Source: Verrucomicrobiota bacterium (GTDB taxonomy: Bacteria > Verrucomicrobiota > Verrucomicrobiia > Opitutales > Opitutaceae). Taken from it: 64,000 nt of DNA. The notes under the pieces are model-generated. The model searched no databases. It was not told the DNA's origin and worked only from the letters and a program-made list of their open reading frames with translations. The position numbers and the translations under genes are program-made. The stretch lies in the NCBI GenBank assembly GCA_023391285.1, contig JAEWBF010000066.1, positions 4,601-68,600 of the forward strand, given 5' to 3'. Below are positions 24,889 through 33,799 of the stretch, one piece after another (position 1 is the stretch's first letter; each line of letters begins with the position of its first letter).

Positions 24889-25263
24889 ATGAAATCCCCC
24901 GTCTGCTTCAACAGCGAAAAGCTCATCCTTCGCGGCATTCACCTCGATCTTACCGACGCGATGAAAGCCGCGGTGGAATCCAAAGCCGAACGACTCTTCC
25001 GGCACGAAGCGCGAATCGTCCGGCTCCGCGTCGACGTCGACTGCGGCTACCGTAACCACACCCGAATCTTCACCGCCAAGGGTCGAGTCGAGATCGCCGG
25101 CCCCGATCTGACCGCCACGGTCACTTCCGAGGACGCTTACAACGCGATCAACCTCCTGATCGACAAACTCGACCGGCTTCTGCGCAAGCGTGCGACCTCC
25201 GCAATGCGACGGCGCTCCGTGGGCGACATCCGGCTGCTCGAGCCCGCGGCCATGCCGGCCTGA
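24889..25263 (+). CDS. Ribosome hibernation-promoting factor / RaiA-like
   Basis: This 124-residue protein has the HPF/YfiA fold: ILRGIHLDLTDAMKAAVESK, AERLFRHEARIVRLRVDVD, then the second strand pair KGRVEIAGPDLTATVTSEDA, YNAINLLIDKLDRLLRK. The family binds the 30S decoding region and inactivates ribosomes in stationary phase. It is longer than the short E. coli HPF by a basic tail (RATSAMRRRSVGDIRLLEP) but has no long-form C-terminal dimerisation domain. It is monocistronic, with a possible -10 box at 24838. Confidence 0.88.
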   Translation: MKSPVCFNSEKLILRGIHLDLTDAMKAAVESKAERLFRHEARIVRLRVDVDCGYRNHTRIFTAKGRVEIAGPDLTATVTSEDAYNAINLLIDKLDRLLRKRATSAMRRRSVGDIRLLEPAAMPA

Positions 25264-25329
25264 TCCAAATCACCGTCGGGGTGTAACGACTCGACCACGC
25301 GTCAATCGTTGCGCCCCGCGGTTCGACTT

Positions 25330-28300
25330 TCACCTCTCGTGACGTCGGAGATCTCCATCCATCTCCACCACCTCCCCTTTCTTCATCGCCAACTCCACGC
25401 TGCGATCGCCCACTCGCACCGCCACGCTTCCTCCGCGCAGACTCCGCACGCGCACCCATTCCGGCAGATGCTCGCGCCAGCGCACGTCCACTTCATAACC
25501 ACCGCGCGCCCGCAGTCCTCGCACCTCGCCATCGCGCCACGCCTCCGGCAACGCCGGCAAAACGTCGATCTCCGCTTTCTCGCTCATCGTTTCCAGATCC
25601 CCGACCCCCTGTCCACCTGCGCCAATCGTCAGCCGGCTCTGCAACAGCATCTCCGCCACCGCCGCCGTCCCGCCGAAATTCCCGTCGATCTGAAACGGCG
25701 GATGCGCGTCGAATAAATTGGGATACGCCCCGCCGCCCGTCGACTCGATCCGATCCGTCTCACTCGCCGGACTCAACAACCCGCGCAACAAATCCAGCGC
25801 CCGATCCCCATCCTTGAGCCGCGCCCACAGCGCCGCCTTGTGCGCCAGCGCCCAACCCGTTCCGCCATCGCCACGCTCCTCGAGCGTCTTCCGCGCCGCC
25901 GCGCCGATCTTCGGCGTCCGCTCCACATCGATCTCCGCGCCGGGATAAAGCCCCCACAGATGCGAAATGTGACGATGGTGCGGATCGACTTCGCGAAACT
26001 CCTCCAACCATTCCATCACGCGCCCGTCGCGCCCAATCCGCGTCGGCGGCAACCGCGCCCCCTTCTCCGCCAGTTCACGCCTCAAATCCTCATCCACCCC
26101 CAACACCTCCGCCGCCGTCCTCGTAGCCTCAAACAGCGCCCGCAATATCTGGTTGTCGAATGTCGGCCCCATGCACACGTGGGCCTTCGTACCATCCGGC
26201 AGCAAAAACGCATTCTCCGGCGAATTCGCCGGCGCCGTCACGAGCCACTTGTTCGCTGGTTCCTCGATCAGCATATCGAGATAAAACTCCGCCGATCCTT
26301 TCATGATCGGATACGCCCGCTCCAAAAACGCGCGATCGCCCGTGAACAAATAGTGCTCCCACATATGCCAGCACAGCCACGCCGATCCCGTGGTCGTCGC
26401 GCCCCAGTTCGCGCCCTCGCCCGGTGACGTGAATCCCCACGGATTTGCCAGCACGTGCGCCACCCACCCCCGCGCATCGTAATACGTCTTCGCCGTCCGC
26501 GCTCCCGGCTCCCGCAACGACTCGATCAACGAAAACAACGACGCATGCAGCTCCGATAAATTCGCGACCTCCGCCGGCCAGAAGTTCATCTGCACATTGA
26601 TGTTCAGATGCCAGTCGCCATTCCACGGCGTCGTCACCCCATCCGCCCAAATCCCCTGCAGGTTCGGCGGAAACCCGTCCGGCCGCGTCGACGAAATCAG
26701 CAGATACCGCCCGAAATCAAAATACAGCTGCACCAATCCGGGATCGCCGCTCCCCGACGCGAACGCCTCCATCCGCTCCACCGCCGTCGCCTCGCGCGCT
26801 TCCGACGGCGTCCCCGCCAACCGCAAGCTCACCCGCTCGAACAACGCGCGATGATGCGCGACATGCGCCGCCCGCAACGCCCGAAACGTCTTCCCCGCCG
26901 CGCGCTCCACCTCGGTTTTCGCCCACGCTTCCACCCCCTCCTCGTAGCGGAAAGCGTGAGCTTTTCGTCGATCCGCCCCCGCACCTGGAGGGTGCTGCTC
27001 CATCGGCCCCGTGCTCCACGCTCCCGCAAAACTCTCAATATCTGTCCGCGCTGCGACCAACACCATCACCTCGTCCGCCCCGCTCACCCGCAGCGAACTC
27101 CCGTTCACCACCTCCACGCTTCCCCCGCGATTCACCACCCGCAGCGCCGCCGCGAACCCCACGTTCTCGCCGCCTTTCCCATCCTTCAACCGCCCGCTCA
27201 TCACCAACCCGTCGCTGCCCCACGCCTCCGTCACCGCCCGCTCCGGTCGCGTGAGCCCCACTTCAAAAGAGATCTTTCCCGCCTCGCTCGCCGTCAGCCG
27301 CACCACCGCCACCTCATCCGGCGCACTCACCAACGCCTCTCTTTCAAACCGCACCCCATCGCGCACATAGCTCACCCGGGCCACCGCGTCCCCAATATCC
27401 AATTCCCGCGCATACTCCTCCGATTCCGTCGGCCCACCAAACACCAATTTCACGTCTCCTAAAACCTGATACGTCCCATACGGCACCTCCGCCCCATTCC
27501 CGAACCCCGACCCCGCGCCCGCGCAGGTGAAATGCTCCGCCACGAGCTTCTCCGCCTCCGCATTCTTTCCTTCCAACAATAACCGCCGAATCTCCGGCAA
27601 CGCCTTCGCCGCGTCCGGCCGATCCGCGTCCTGCGGAGAACCCGACCACATTCCCGCCTCGTTTAGAACAATCCGCTCCTCCTCCACCCCGCCAAACACC
27701 ATCGCCCCCATCCGTCCGTTCCCCAAGGGCGCCGACTCCGTGAAATGCCCCGCCGGCGCCGCGAACCTCACCACCCGCTCCGGCCCCGGCCGCACCGCTT
27801 TCAACCGCTCCACCAACGCCCGCGGCACTTCGATCACCGACCCATGCCGCACCCCGCGCGGCAACGAAATCTCGCTGGTCACATCCTGCCACTCCTCCGC
27901 GTCGCCCGCACCTTCGCCCGCACGCATCCGCAGCGCCCCGAAGTGCTTTTCTCGATACACATCGAAATACACCAGCGTCTCATCCCGCTTCTCGCCGACA
28001 CCTCTCACCACCGTCGGCCCTTCCACCCAATCCCGCGTAAACGGCGCCTCGAACTCCTTCCACGGCCCCTCCACGTCGTCCGCCACCGCGATCCGCAAAT
28101 GCTTCTTCGGCGGATGCCGCGTCTCGTCCTTGATGATCATCCGCCACGTCCCATCCGTCCTTCGATCCATCGTCGCATCGATCACGCTGAACCCCGGATC
28201 CACCAACACCCGCGCCGGCTCGAAGCTCTCCCAGTCCTTCGTCGTCGTCGCGTAGATTCGATGATTCAACTCATCCTCCGACGCCCCCGCCGTCTCCGAG

Positions 28301-28749
28301 AATTTCCCCGGCACCGTTGACGCCCAAAAGATCAAAAACCGCTCCCGCTTCGGATCCCACACCGCTTCCGGCGCCCACGAATTCCGCACGCCCGGCTCAT
28401 GCGCCATCACCGGAATCGCCTTCTGCTCCGACCAATTCAAAAAGTCCTTCGTCGACGCATACCCGATGTGGTTGTCCCACCACCCGCTCGTCCAAACGAG
28501 ATGATACGTCCCATCCGGCCCGCGCACCGCGTGCGGATCGCGCATCAACTTATCCTTCCCCACCTGCGGCTTCAGAAAGCTCGCACCGCCATCCAGTGCC
28601 TCCCACCGATACCCGTCCTCGCTCCAGGCGAGGTGCAACCCGCTCTCCCCGTTCCCCGTAAAATACGTGAACAGATAAACCGTCCCCTCCGCCCGCACCG
28701 CCCCCGCCAACCCCAACCACGCCAGCCCCACTCCCCACATCCGCTTCAT
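25330..28749 (-). CDS. GH43-like / GH95 fusion glycosidase (alpha-L-fucosidase type)
   Basis: This is a 1139-residue secreted protein: signal peptide (MKRMWGVGLAWLGLAGAVRA), then a five-bladed propeller domain resembling GH43 (about 22-325; LMRDPHAVRGPDGTYHLVWT, GYASTKDFLNWSEQ, NSWAPEAVWD), then a GH95 domain (about 335-1135). GH95 features: PLGNGRMGAMVFGG; NLQGIWADG, TPWNGDWHLNINVQMN with the two Asn of the active site; ANSPENAF with the Glu general acid; and FQIDGNFGGTAAVAE with the Asp. It should cleave terminal alpha-L-fucose or L-galactose; the role of the propeller is unclear. The frame is open to 28932 only through repeats. The symporter gene lies upstream in the same direction. Confidence 0.9.
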   Translation of the reverse strand: MKRMWGVGLAWLGLAGAVRAEGTVYLFTYFTGNGESGLHLAWSEDGYRWEALDGGASFLKPQVGKDKLMRDPHAVRGPDGTYHLVWTSGWWDNHIGYASTKDFLNWSEQKAIPVMAHEPGVRNSWAPEAVWDPKRERFLIFWASTVPGKFSETAGASEDELNHRIYATTTKDWESFEPARVLVDPGFSVIDATMDRRTDGTWRMIIKDETRHPPKKHLRIAVADDVEGPWKEFEAPFTRDWVEGPTVVRGVGEKRDETLVYFDVYREKHFGALRMRAGEGAGDAEEWQDVTSEISLPRGVRHGSVIEVPRALVERLKAVRPGPERVVRFAAPAGHFTESAPLGNGRMGAMVFGGVEEERIVLNEAGMWSGSPQDADRPDAAKALPEIRRLLLEGKNAEAEKLVAEHFTCAGAGSGFGNGAEVPYGTYQVLGDVKLVFGGPTESEEYARELDIGDAVARVSYVRDGVRFEREALVSAPDEVAVVRLTASEAGKISFEVGLTRPERAVTEAWGSDGLVMSGRLKDGKGGENVGFAAALRVVNRGGSVEVVNGSSLRVSGADEVMVLVAARTDIESFAGAWSTGPMEQHPPGAGADRRKAHAFRYEEGVEAWAKTEVERAAGKTFRALRAAHVAHHRALFERVSLRLAGTPSEAREATAVERMEAFASGSGDPGLVQLYFDFGRYLLISSTRPDGFPPNLQGIWADGVTTPWNGDWHLNINVQMNFWPAEVANLSELHASLFSLIESLREPGARTAKTYYDARGWVAHVLANPWGFTSPGEGANWGATTTGSAWLCWHMWEHYLFTGDRAFLERAYPIMKGSAEFYLDMLIEEPANKWLVTAPANSPENAFLLPDGTKAHVCMGPTFDNQILRALFEATRTAAEVLGVDEDLRRELAEKGARLPPTRIGRDGRVMEWLEEFREVDPHHRHISHLWGLYPGAEIDVERTPKIGAAARKTLEERGDGGTGWALAHKAALWARLKDGDRALDLLRGLLSPASETDRIESTGGGAYPNLFDAHPPFQIDGNFGGTAAVAEMLLQSRLTIGAGGQGVGDLETMSEKAEIDVLPALPEAWRDGEVRGLRARGGYEVDVRWREHLPEWVRVRSLRGGSVAVRVGDRSVELAMKKGEVVEMDGDLRRHER

Positions 28750-28808
28750 CACTCCAGTTCTCATTTCAACGAAGCGAAGAACCCACCGCCACTTTGCAAC
28801 TCCATCCG

Positions 28809-28922
28809 CCCACTCTCGCCCTTCGCGTCTCTTCGCGCCCTTCGCGGTTCCACCTCTTTTCCGTGTCTTCGGTGTATTCCGTGGGCCCTTCCTTTTTGCG
28901 CCTTCTGCGCCTCTTTGCGGCC
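28809..28922. repeat. Repeat cluster between symporter and glycosidase genes
   Basis: It contains CCCTTCGCGTCTCTTCGCGC, then a CCGTGTCTTCGGTGTATTCC string, and a family F copy at 28893-28922 (TTTTTGCGCCTTCTGCGCC, then TCTTTGCGGCC). It fills most of the 196-bp gap. Confidence 0.65.
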
Positions 28923-28945
28923 ATTCCCCCACTCATCACAGCTCC

Positions 28946-30994
28946 TCACCCCGCCGCCATCCGCAACACGATCCAGAACCCCGCCAGAATCGTCCCCGAA
29001 ACACCCAAGCACGCCACAAACCCCACCGCGTCCACCTTGTCCCATTTCGTAAACTCCCAGTTCGACCCCGCACCCAACAACTTCGTCTCGTCGAACCGCC
29101 CCGGATTCCGCCGCGTCGCCGCCATCGCCGCTTCCTCCGCCTCCGGCGTCGCACCGACCGGCGTTTTCATCTTCCCAAAAAACAAATCCGTCCGCGCCTT
29201 CTCCGGCGGCCGTGTCACCAGGCTCACCAACACCAGCACCACAAACGGAAACAATCCATCATAGATAAACCGCGCCGCGTTCCGCCCGCTGGGGCTCAGC
29301 TCCGCCACCGGCAGCCCGAGCTTGTCGAGCACCCATAGCTCCACGTGAAACCGCCCCGTGCCGATCCGCGCACTCGCCGGATCGCGCGGCTCCTCCCGGA
29401 CCACGCTTTGGAAAAACACCGCCTCCCCGCGCCCGTTCCACTCCGCCGTCTGCGTCAGAGCCGGACTCCGCACCACCGCATCGATCCGCGGCGCGATCAA
29501 CGAGGGCACGATGATGTTCGCCACCGCCGACACGATCACCGCCGCCCACACCGCCGGCGCCGTCAATTTCCGCCAGAAATAGATCAGCATCACCGCCGCG
29601 CCAAACGGCACGTTCACCGTCAGCATCAACTGCACGACTTCGTAAACGTCGTTCATGTTCGCCGCCGCATACACGCCCGCCGCCAGGATCACGACGATCG
29701 CCCACCGGCCCGCCAGCACCGTCCCGCGCTCCGTCGCCTGCGGTATCAGATAATTATATACATTCCGCACGAACAGCGCCGACACCGCCATCGTCTGCGC
29801 CGCCACCGTCGACATGTTCGCCGCCAAAAGCCCCGCCATCATCAAACCGAGCAGTCCCGGCTTCAGCAGCGTCAACGCCATCGTGCCCCACGCCGAATCC
29901 GGATCCGACAACGCCTCGCCGCCCTGATACAGCGCCGCCGCGATCAATCCGCAAAACGCCCACAAAATAATCATCACCCGCTTCGCATACGTTCCCGACA
30001 CCGCGCCAAACCGCGCCGCAAATTCGTTCTTCGCCGACCCCGCGATCGACATGTTTCCGATGATCCCGTGGATCTGCACAATCGAGATCAGGAAAATTCC
30101 CGCCAGCTCCCACGCTCCAATCCCGCTCCCCGCCTCACCCAAAAGTTGAAACATGTCCGACGGCACGCGCTCGCTCAACTGATCCCACCCGCCGATCGCC
30201 GACAGCCCGAACGGGATCAGGATGAACGAAAAAATCACGATCAACACGCCTTGCAGCGCTTCGTTCACCGCCGCCGCCGCCAAGCCGCCCATCACGATGT
30301 AGCCGCCCACGATCACCGAATAAATCAGGTAGTAGGTCCACTTCCCCGTCGGCCCGTGGATCCACGACACATAACTGCTCAACTCCCCGCGCTTGTTCGC
30401 CTCCCGCAAAATCTCCAGCCGCGTCTCGTCCTCGCCCGCCAGCACTCCCGCCCGCTGCGCCCCTTCGAGCCGCTTCAATTCCTGATACTGCTCCACCGAC
30501 GCCCGCTCCGCCGCCGTCCACTGCGCCTCCGGCTTCACCATCAACGACGCCGTCACCTTGTAACCCACCAGATTTCCAAACCCGATGATCACAATCACCG
30601 TCGCGACAATCTGGAAAATTGCATAAAACCGCGCCAGCGCCCGGCTCCCAAACCGGTCCTCGAACAAATCCGCCACCGTCACCAACCGCACGCGCCGAAA
30701 CCACGCGTTCATAAACCAGTAATACGGATTCATGAACAGCGTCTGCAGCGACAGCCACACGCCAGACACGCCTTTCTGATACACCAAACTCGACGTGCTC
30801 ACCGCGCCGTTCGCATCCGTCGCATTCCCGAAGTTCAGGAAAAACTGATACAGCTTTCCCAGCTTCCGCCCCGCGAGAAAGAACCCTTCCTCGCTCGCCG
30901 CCGCCGCACTCGCCCGACGGCCGATGTAAATCACCACCGCGAGATAACCGAGAATGATCGCAAAATCGAAAACGTGCAGGCCGCCGAATCGCAT
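28946..30994 (-). CDS. Sodium:solute symporter (SSS family)
   Basis: This 682-residue inner-membrane protein has about 14 hydrophobic segments. Early features include DFAIILGYLAVVIYIGRRA, then EEGFFLAGRKLGKLYQFFLN, then NATDANGAVSTSSLVYQKGV. Later come IVMGGLAAAAVNEALQG and GLLAANMSTVAAQTMAVSA. A charged insert (about residues 160-215) and a polar region near 535-600 lie outside the membrane. Relatives take up sugars or related solutes with sodium. It is upstream of the fucosidase-type gene on the same strand, so it may import the released sugar. That is inferred from context. Confidence 0.88.
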   Translation of the reverse strand: MRFGGLHVFDFAIILGYLAVVIYIGRRASAAAASEEGFFLAGRKLGKLYQFFLNFGNATDANGAVSTSSLVYQKGVSGVWLSLQTLFMNPYYWFMNAWFRRVRLVTVADLFEDRFGSRALARFYAIFQIVATVIVIIGFGNLVGYKVTASLMVKPEAQWTAAERASVEQYQELKRLEGAQRAGVLAGEDETRLEILREANKRGELSSYVSWIHGPTGKWTYYLIYSVIVGGYIVMGGLAAAAVNEALQGVLIVIFSFILIPFGLSAIGGWDQLSERVPSDMFQLLGEAGSGIGAWELAGIFLISIVQIHGIIGNMSIAGSAKNEFAARFGAVSGTYAKRVMIILWAFCGLIAAALYQGGEALSDPDSAWGTMALTLLKPGLLGLMMAGLLAANMSTVAAQTMAVSALFVRNVYNYLIPQATERGTVLAGRWAIVVILAAGVYAAANMNDVYEVVQLMLTVNVPFGAAVMLIYFWRKLTAPAVWAAVIVSAVANIIVPSLIAPRIDAVVRSPALTQTAEWNGRGEAVFFQSVVREEPRDPASARIGTGRFHVELWVLDKLGLPVAELSPSGRNAARFIYDGLFPFVVLVLVSLVTRPPEKARTDLFFGKMKTPVGATPEAEEAAMAATRRNPGRFDETKLLGAGSNWEFTKWDKVDAVGFVACLGVSGTILAGFWIVLRMAAG

Positions 30995-31117
30995 GGGAGG
31001 GGAAGGGTAAGCTGAAACTCACATCGTGCCCAGCACGACGCCGCGCCACTCTGCGCGCCCTCCCCCACAATGCCAGCCTTCACCGGCCGCACCCATCCTC
31101 GGACAGTCCGCCCGCGA

Positions 31118-31145
31118 TGTAGGGCGGGGTCTCCCGACCCCGCTC
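31118..31145. repeat. Palindromic repeat, family A
   Basis: TGTAGGGCGGGGTC, TCCC, GACCCCGCT. It is directly joined to a family B copy, making a composite element downstream of the outer-membrane protein gene. Confidence 0.8.
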
Positions 31146-31171
31146 ATGGGGGCGCGGTGCCCTCACCGCGC
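31146..31171. repeat. Palindromic repeat, family B
   Basis: CATGGGGGCGCGGTGCC, then CTCACCGCGC. It is the best intergenic match to the segment inside the nucleotidyltransferase gene at 34004-34033. Confidence 0.8.
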
Positions 31172-31190
31172 AATTAGGCACGTTCCCGCC

Positions 31191-31847
31191 TCAGAAGTGA
31201 TAATTCACTCCCAGCGAAAACTCCTGCGAATCCGGCGAATCCTCCACCGCCTCATACTGCGCCCGCGCCGTCGCACTCCACGACTCGTTGAAGCGATACG
31301 TCGCCTTCACCCCAAGCTCATACTCGTTCGCATCGAAGCTCGTCGCGCGCACGTAATTCACAAACGGCGTCACCGCCACGGCCGGCGCCACCTGAAACTC
31401 CACGCCGGTGCCAACGCGAAACGCGAACGAATCATCGCTGAGCCCGCCCGCCTTCTGCCACTGCCAGCCCGCCCCCGCCATCACGAAGGGTTTCCCCCAC
31501 GCATACTGCGTGTGCATCGTCAGCCCGAACTCCGCCTCGTGCACCCGCAGCCGCGAGCCCATGAACTTCGCCGAAGCGTAGTCATAGCTGAGGTGATAAT
31601 CGATGTTGGGCCAGAACGGCTGGTTCAAGGTCACGCCGAACCCATCCGCATGGCTCGGCCCATAACCGTCGAGATCGATGTAGTTGTATTCGACTTGTGT
31701 ATACGGCGATCCCAGCAATCCGGCCGGCCGGCCCGCAACCGCGGGATTCGCCGGCGCGAAATCCGGATTCTGCGCCCAGGCCGCCCCGCCCAGCCCGAGT
31801 GCCGCCATCATCGCCGCCAACGTTTTGAAGGTAGTTTTCTTGTTCAT
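31191..31847 (-). CDS. Outer-membrane beta-barrel protein
   Basis: This 218-residue protein has a clear signal peptide (NKKTTFKTLAAMMAALGLGG, then AAWAQ). The mature part alternates polar and aromatic residues in strand-like stretches (YTQVEYNYIDLDG, PNIDYHLSYDYASAKF, ATYRFNESWSATARAQYEAV) and ends in Phe after SLGVNYHF, a typical barrel-assembly signal. About eight strands fit the length. The passenger or pore role is unknown. The gene is divergent from the peroxiredoxin gene; the 192-bp gap holds nothing I recognise. Confidence 0.85.
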   Translation of the reverse strand: MNKKTTFKTLAAMMAALGLGGAAWAQNPDFAPANPAVAGRPAGLLGSPYTQVEYNYIDLDGYGPSHADGFGVTLNQPFWPNIDYHLSYDYASAKFMGSRLRVHEAEFGLTMHTQYAWGKPFVMAGAGWQWQKAGGLSDDSFAFRVGTGVEFQVAPAVAVTPFVNYVRATSFDANEYELGVKATYRFNESWSATARAQYEAVEDSPDSQEFSLGVNYHF

Positions 31848-32039
31848 GTTCGTTTGGTTTTTTGGTCCCGCCGGCAGCGAGTCGCCTCACTCCAAGCGGG
31901 GTGGGTATGACCGCCGATCGTCCAAAAGTTCCTCGCTTAATACCTTCGTCGAAGCATCTTTCCTGCGAAACTTTTTCATTTCCCAGCGTCAGGCCCCCAC
32001 GTTCACCAACCTCCCACCGTTCGTTCAAACTCCCCCGCC

Positions 32040-32561
32040 ATGAACCTCCGCTCCATCCTCCGCACGCTCGTCGCGTTGCTTTCCTCCATCTTCGCTTCCG
32101 CCGCTTCCGCCGCCTCGCTTCCGGTCGGCGCCCCCGCCCCGGCGATCAGCGCCACCACCGACTCCGGCGACACGCTCGACCTCGGCCAGCTGTATCCGAA
32201 ACATGCTTACACGCTCGTCTGGTTCTACCCCATGGCCCTGACCGGTGGCTGCACCAAACAAGGCTGCTCGCTCCGCGACGCCTCCGCCGACTTTGCCCAA
32301 CACGACGTCGCCATCGTCGGCGTCAGCACCGACTCCGTCGAAAAGCAGAAGGAGTTTAAAGATCACAACAACTTCCCCTTCCCGCTCCTCGCCGACACCG
32401 ACAGCAAGGTCCGCAAAGCCTTCGGCCAGGAAGGCGGCGCCCGCGCCAAACGCGAAGCCTACCTCATCGACCGCAACGGCAAGATCGTTTACCACGACGA
32501 AGGCGCCACCGACCACCAAGCCGACAACGTCCTGAAATTCCTCGCTAAACAAAAAAGCTGA
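32040..32561 (+). CDS. Exported peroxiredoxin, BCP/PrxQ-like
   Basis: This 173-residue thiol peroxidase has an N-terminal signal peptide (LRSILRTLVALLSSIFASAA), so it acts outside the cytoplasm, unlike classical BCP. The peroxidatic Cys71 lies in LTGGCTKQGCSLRD (normally TPGCTxEA) with a likely resolving Cys76. Other motifs: VWFYPMALTGG, VAIVGVSTDSVEKQKEF and FPLLADTDSKVRKAFG. It reduces peroxides using a thioredoxin-like donor; the DsbD-like gene at the left edge could in principle feed such a system, though it is far away. A good terminator follows. Confidence 0.9.
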   Translation: MNLRSILRTLVALLSSIFASAASAASLPVGAPAPAISATTDSGDTLDLGQLYPKHAYTLVWFYPMALTGGCTKQGCSLRDASADFAQHDVAIVGVSTDSVEKQKEFKDHNNFPFPLLADTDSKVRKAFGQEGGARAKREAYLIDRNGKIVYHDEGATDHQADNVLKFLAKQKS

Positions 32562-32589
32562 TCGCGAAATCCTTCACCTTCTTCCCCCA

Positions 32590-32617
32590 AGCCCGCTCCT
32601 TCCCGAGCGGGCTTTTT
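32590..32617 (+). terminator. Rho-independent terminator after the peroxiredoxin gene
   Basis: AGCCCGCT, an 8-base loop, AGCGGGCT and then a T-run. The stem is perfect over 8 bp and lies 28 bases after the stop codon. Confidence 0.9.
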
Positions 32618-32665
32618 CATGTCCATTCAACGCCCCCAGATTCATGTCCCTTCGTGGTTCTCCTC

Positions 32666-32693
32666 TTTGCGCCTTTTGCGCCTCTTTGCGGCC
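32666..32693. repeat. Dispersed repeat, family F
   Basis: TTTGCGCCTTTTGCGCC, then TCTTTGCGGCC, between two convergent genes. A partial family G string (CCCTTCGTGGTTC) lies just before it. Confidence 0.7.
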
Positions 32694-32709
32694 ATCCCCT
32701 CCCCCGCCC

Positions 32710-33642
32710 TCACAACTCCTCATCCGCCACCTGTCGCAACACCCCCGCCTTTGGATCCTCCCGCACGCGCTCCAGCCACTCGCGCATCAGCGCATTCCTC
32801 TCCACCGCCTCCCGCGGCCACGGCGCCGCCACCAGATCGATCGTCCGCAATTCCCCATCCGCACACCGCACGAAATTCCGCGCGTGCAGATCCGCCACCA
32901 GCCACGCCTGCTCGCGATGAAACCACAGCCGCGGATGATCCCGGTTCGCCCGCAAAAATCGCGACGGTATCTCGATCAATCCTTCCGGCAGCGACCGCGA
33001 CATGTCCTCCCCCTGCGGCAGCGGCTCCCCCAACGCCTGCTTCGCCACCAGAATCCCTTCCGGCGTCACCGCCACCACCTCCGTCGCCATCCCGCCGAGC
33101 AGGTGAATCAACAATAACTTCTCCAACAGCCCGCGATAATCCCCCAACACCGCATTCGCCACCAGCGCCGCTTCCTCCCCCACCCCAAATCCAAACACAC
33201 TTCCAATCCGCTTCTCCTCCCGCGGCAGATAAAATTTATAGACCGACCCGTCCTCCTCCGCCGCATACGCCCACGCCTCCACCCCCCCTCCGATCCGCCG
33301 CAGCCGCGGATTCGCTTCCTCCAGCGGATTCTCCGCGTGTCCTGGAAATCCAAATACATCCAGCGATCGCAGCGGCACGAGCGCTCGCCACGACCGGATC
33401 GCTTCGCCGAGCGCCGCCCACTCCCCGCCGGCGCCTTCCAATAAACTTACTTCGTCTTCCGCGAGGAGGACGAGATCGCGGTCCGAATCCGCGCCGACAC
33501 CGCATTCTTCTGCTGCCGCGCCGAGGCGAGCGAGCGCTTCCAATCGTCGCTCGTGATCGTGTTGAAGAGCGGCGCGTCCTTCCGCATCCGGAAGGTGCCG
33601 CCCGCGGATGCGGGTGATGTGTCCGGTGAAGAGGTCGTGCAT
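32710..33642 (-). CDS. Uncharacterised protein with a kinase-like catalytic core
   Basis: This 310-residue protein is not from a family I can name. Several elements match a protein-kinase-like fold: a glycine-rich stretch at 118-127 (GGGVEAWAYA), a following VYKFYLP with Lys136 in the place of the beta-3 lysine, a hinge-like LVAKQALGEPLPQG, a catalytic-loop-like DLHARNF (Asp251, Asn256) and TIDLVAAP with Asp269 where the metal-binding DFG would be. It resembles the kinases seen in phage or plasmid polyvalent proteins, but no mobile gene is nearby. The N-terminus (FTGHITRIRGRHLPDAEGR) is unlike kinases. A palindrome at 33734-33754 lies in its probable promoter. Confidence 0.6.
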   Translation of the reverse strand: MHDLFTGHITRIRGRHLPDAEGRAALQHDHERRLEALARLGAAAEECGVGADSDRDLVLLAEDEVSLLEGAGGEWAALGEAIRSWRALVPLRSLDVFGFPGHAENPLEEANPRLRRIGGGVEAWAYAAEEDGSVYKFYLPREEKRIGSVFGFGVGEEAALVANAVLGDYRGLLEKLLLIHLLGGMATEVVAVTPEGILVAKQALGEPLPQGEDMSRSLPEGLIEIPSRFLRANRDHPRLWFHREQAWLVADLHARNFVRCADGELRTIDLVAAPWPREAVERNALMREWLERVREDPKAGVLRQVADEEL

Positions 33643-33733
33643 GCTGGATCCGCCATGCCCGCACCGTCACCGCCACGCTCCCCCAAAGCAAAGGCTTTTT
33701 ACCCACAACTTATCCGCACCCGCCCAAACCATC

Positions 33734-33754
33734 GTGTAACCTATTAGGTTACAC
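33734..33754. promoter_or_regulatory. 21-bp perfect inverted repeat, candidate operator
   Basis: GTGTAACCT, ATT, AGGTTACAC: 9-bp perfect arms with a 3-base spacer in an AT-rich patch, 91 bases upstream of the kinase-like gene and 46 bases after the end of the nucleotidyltransferase gene. No T-run follows the palindrome, so an operator is more likely than a terminator. Confidence 0.6.
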
Positions 33755-33799
33755 GTTCCTGATCCGGTTTTCGTCTCCTTCGGCCGCCCGCGCCTCATC

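Noticed and set aside
33447..33686. Small minus-strand frame overlapping the start of the kinase-like gene
   Set aside because: It overlaps the better-supported 310-residue frame, has a Ser/Arg-rich product and no independent evidence.
33705..33720. DnaA-box-like string (TTATCCGCA) that could suggest an origin
   Set aside because: Only one imperfect box, no cluster, no dnaA or dnaN nearby and no AT-rich unwinding region.
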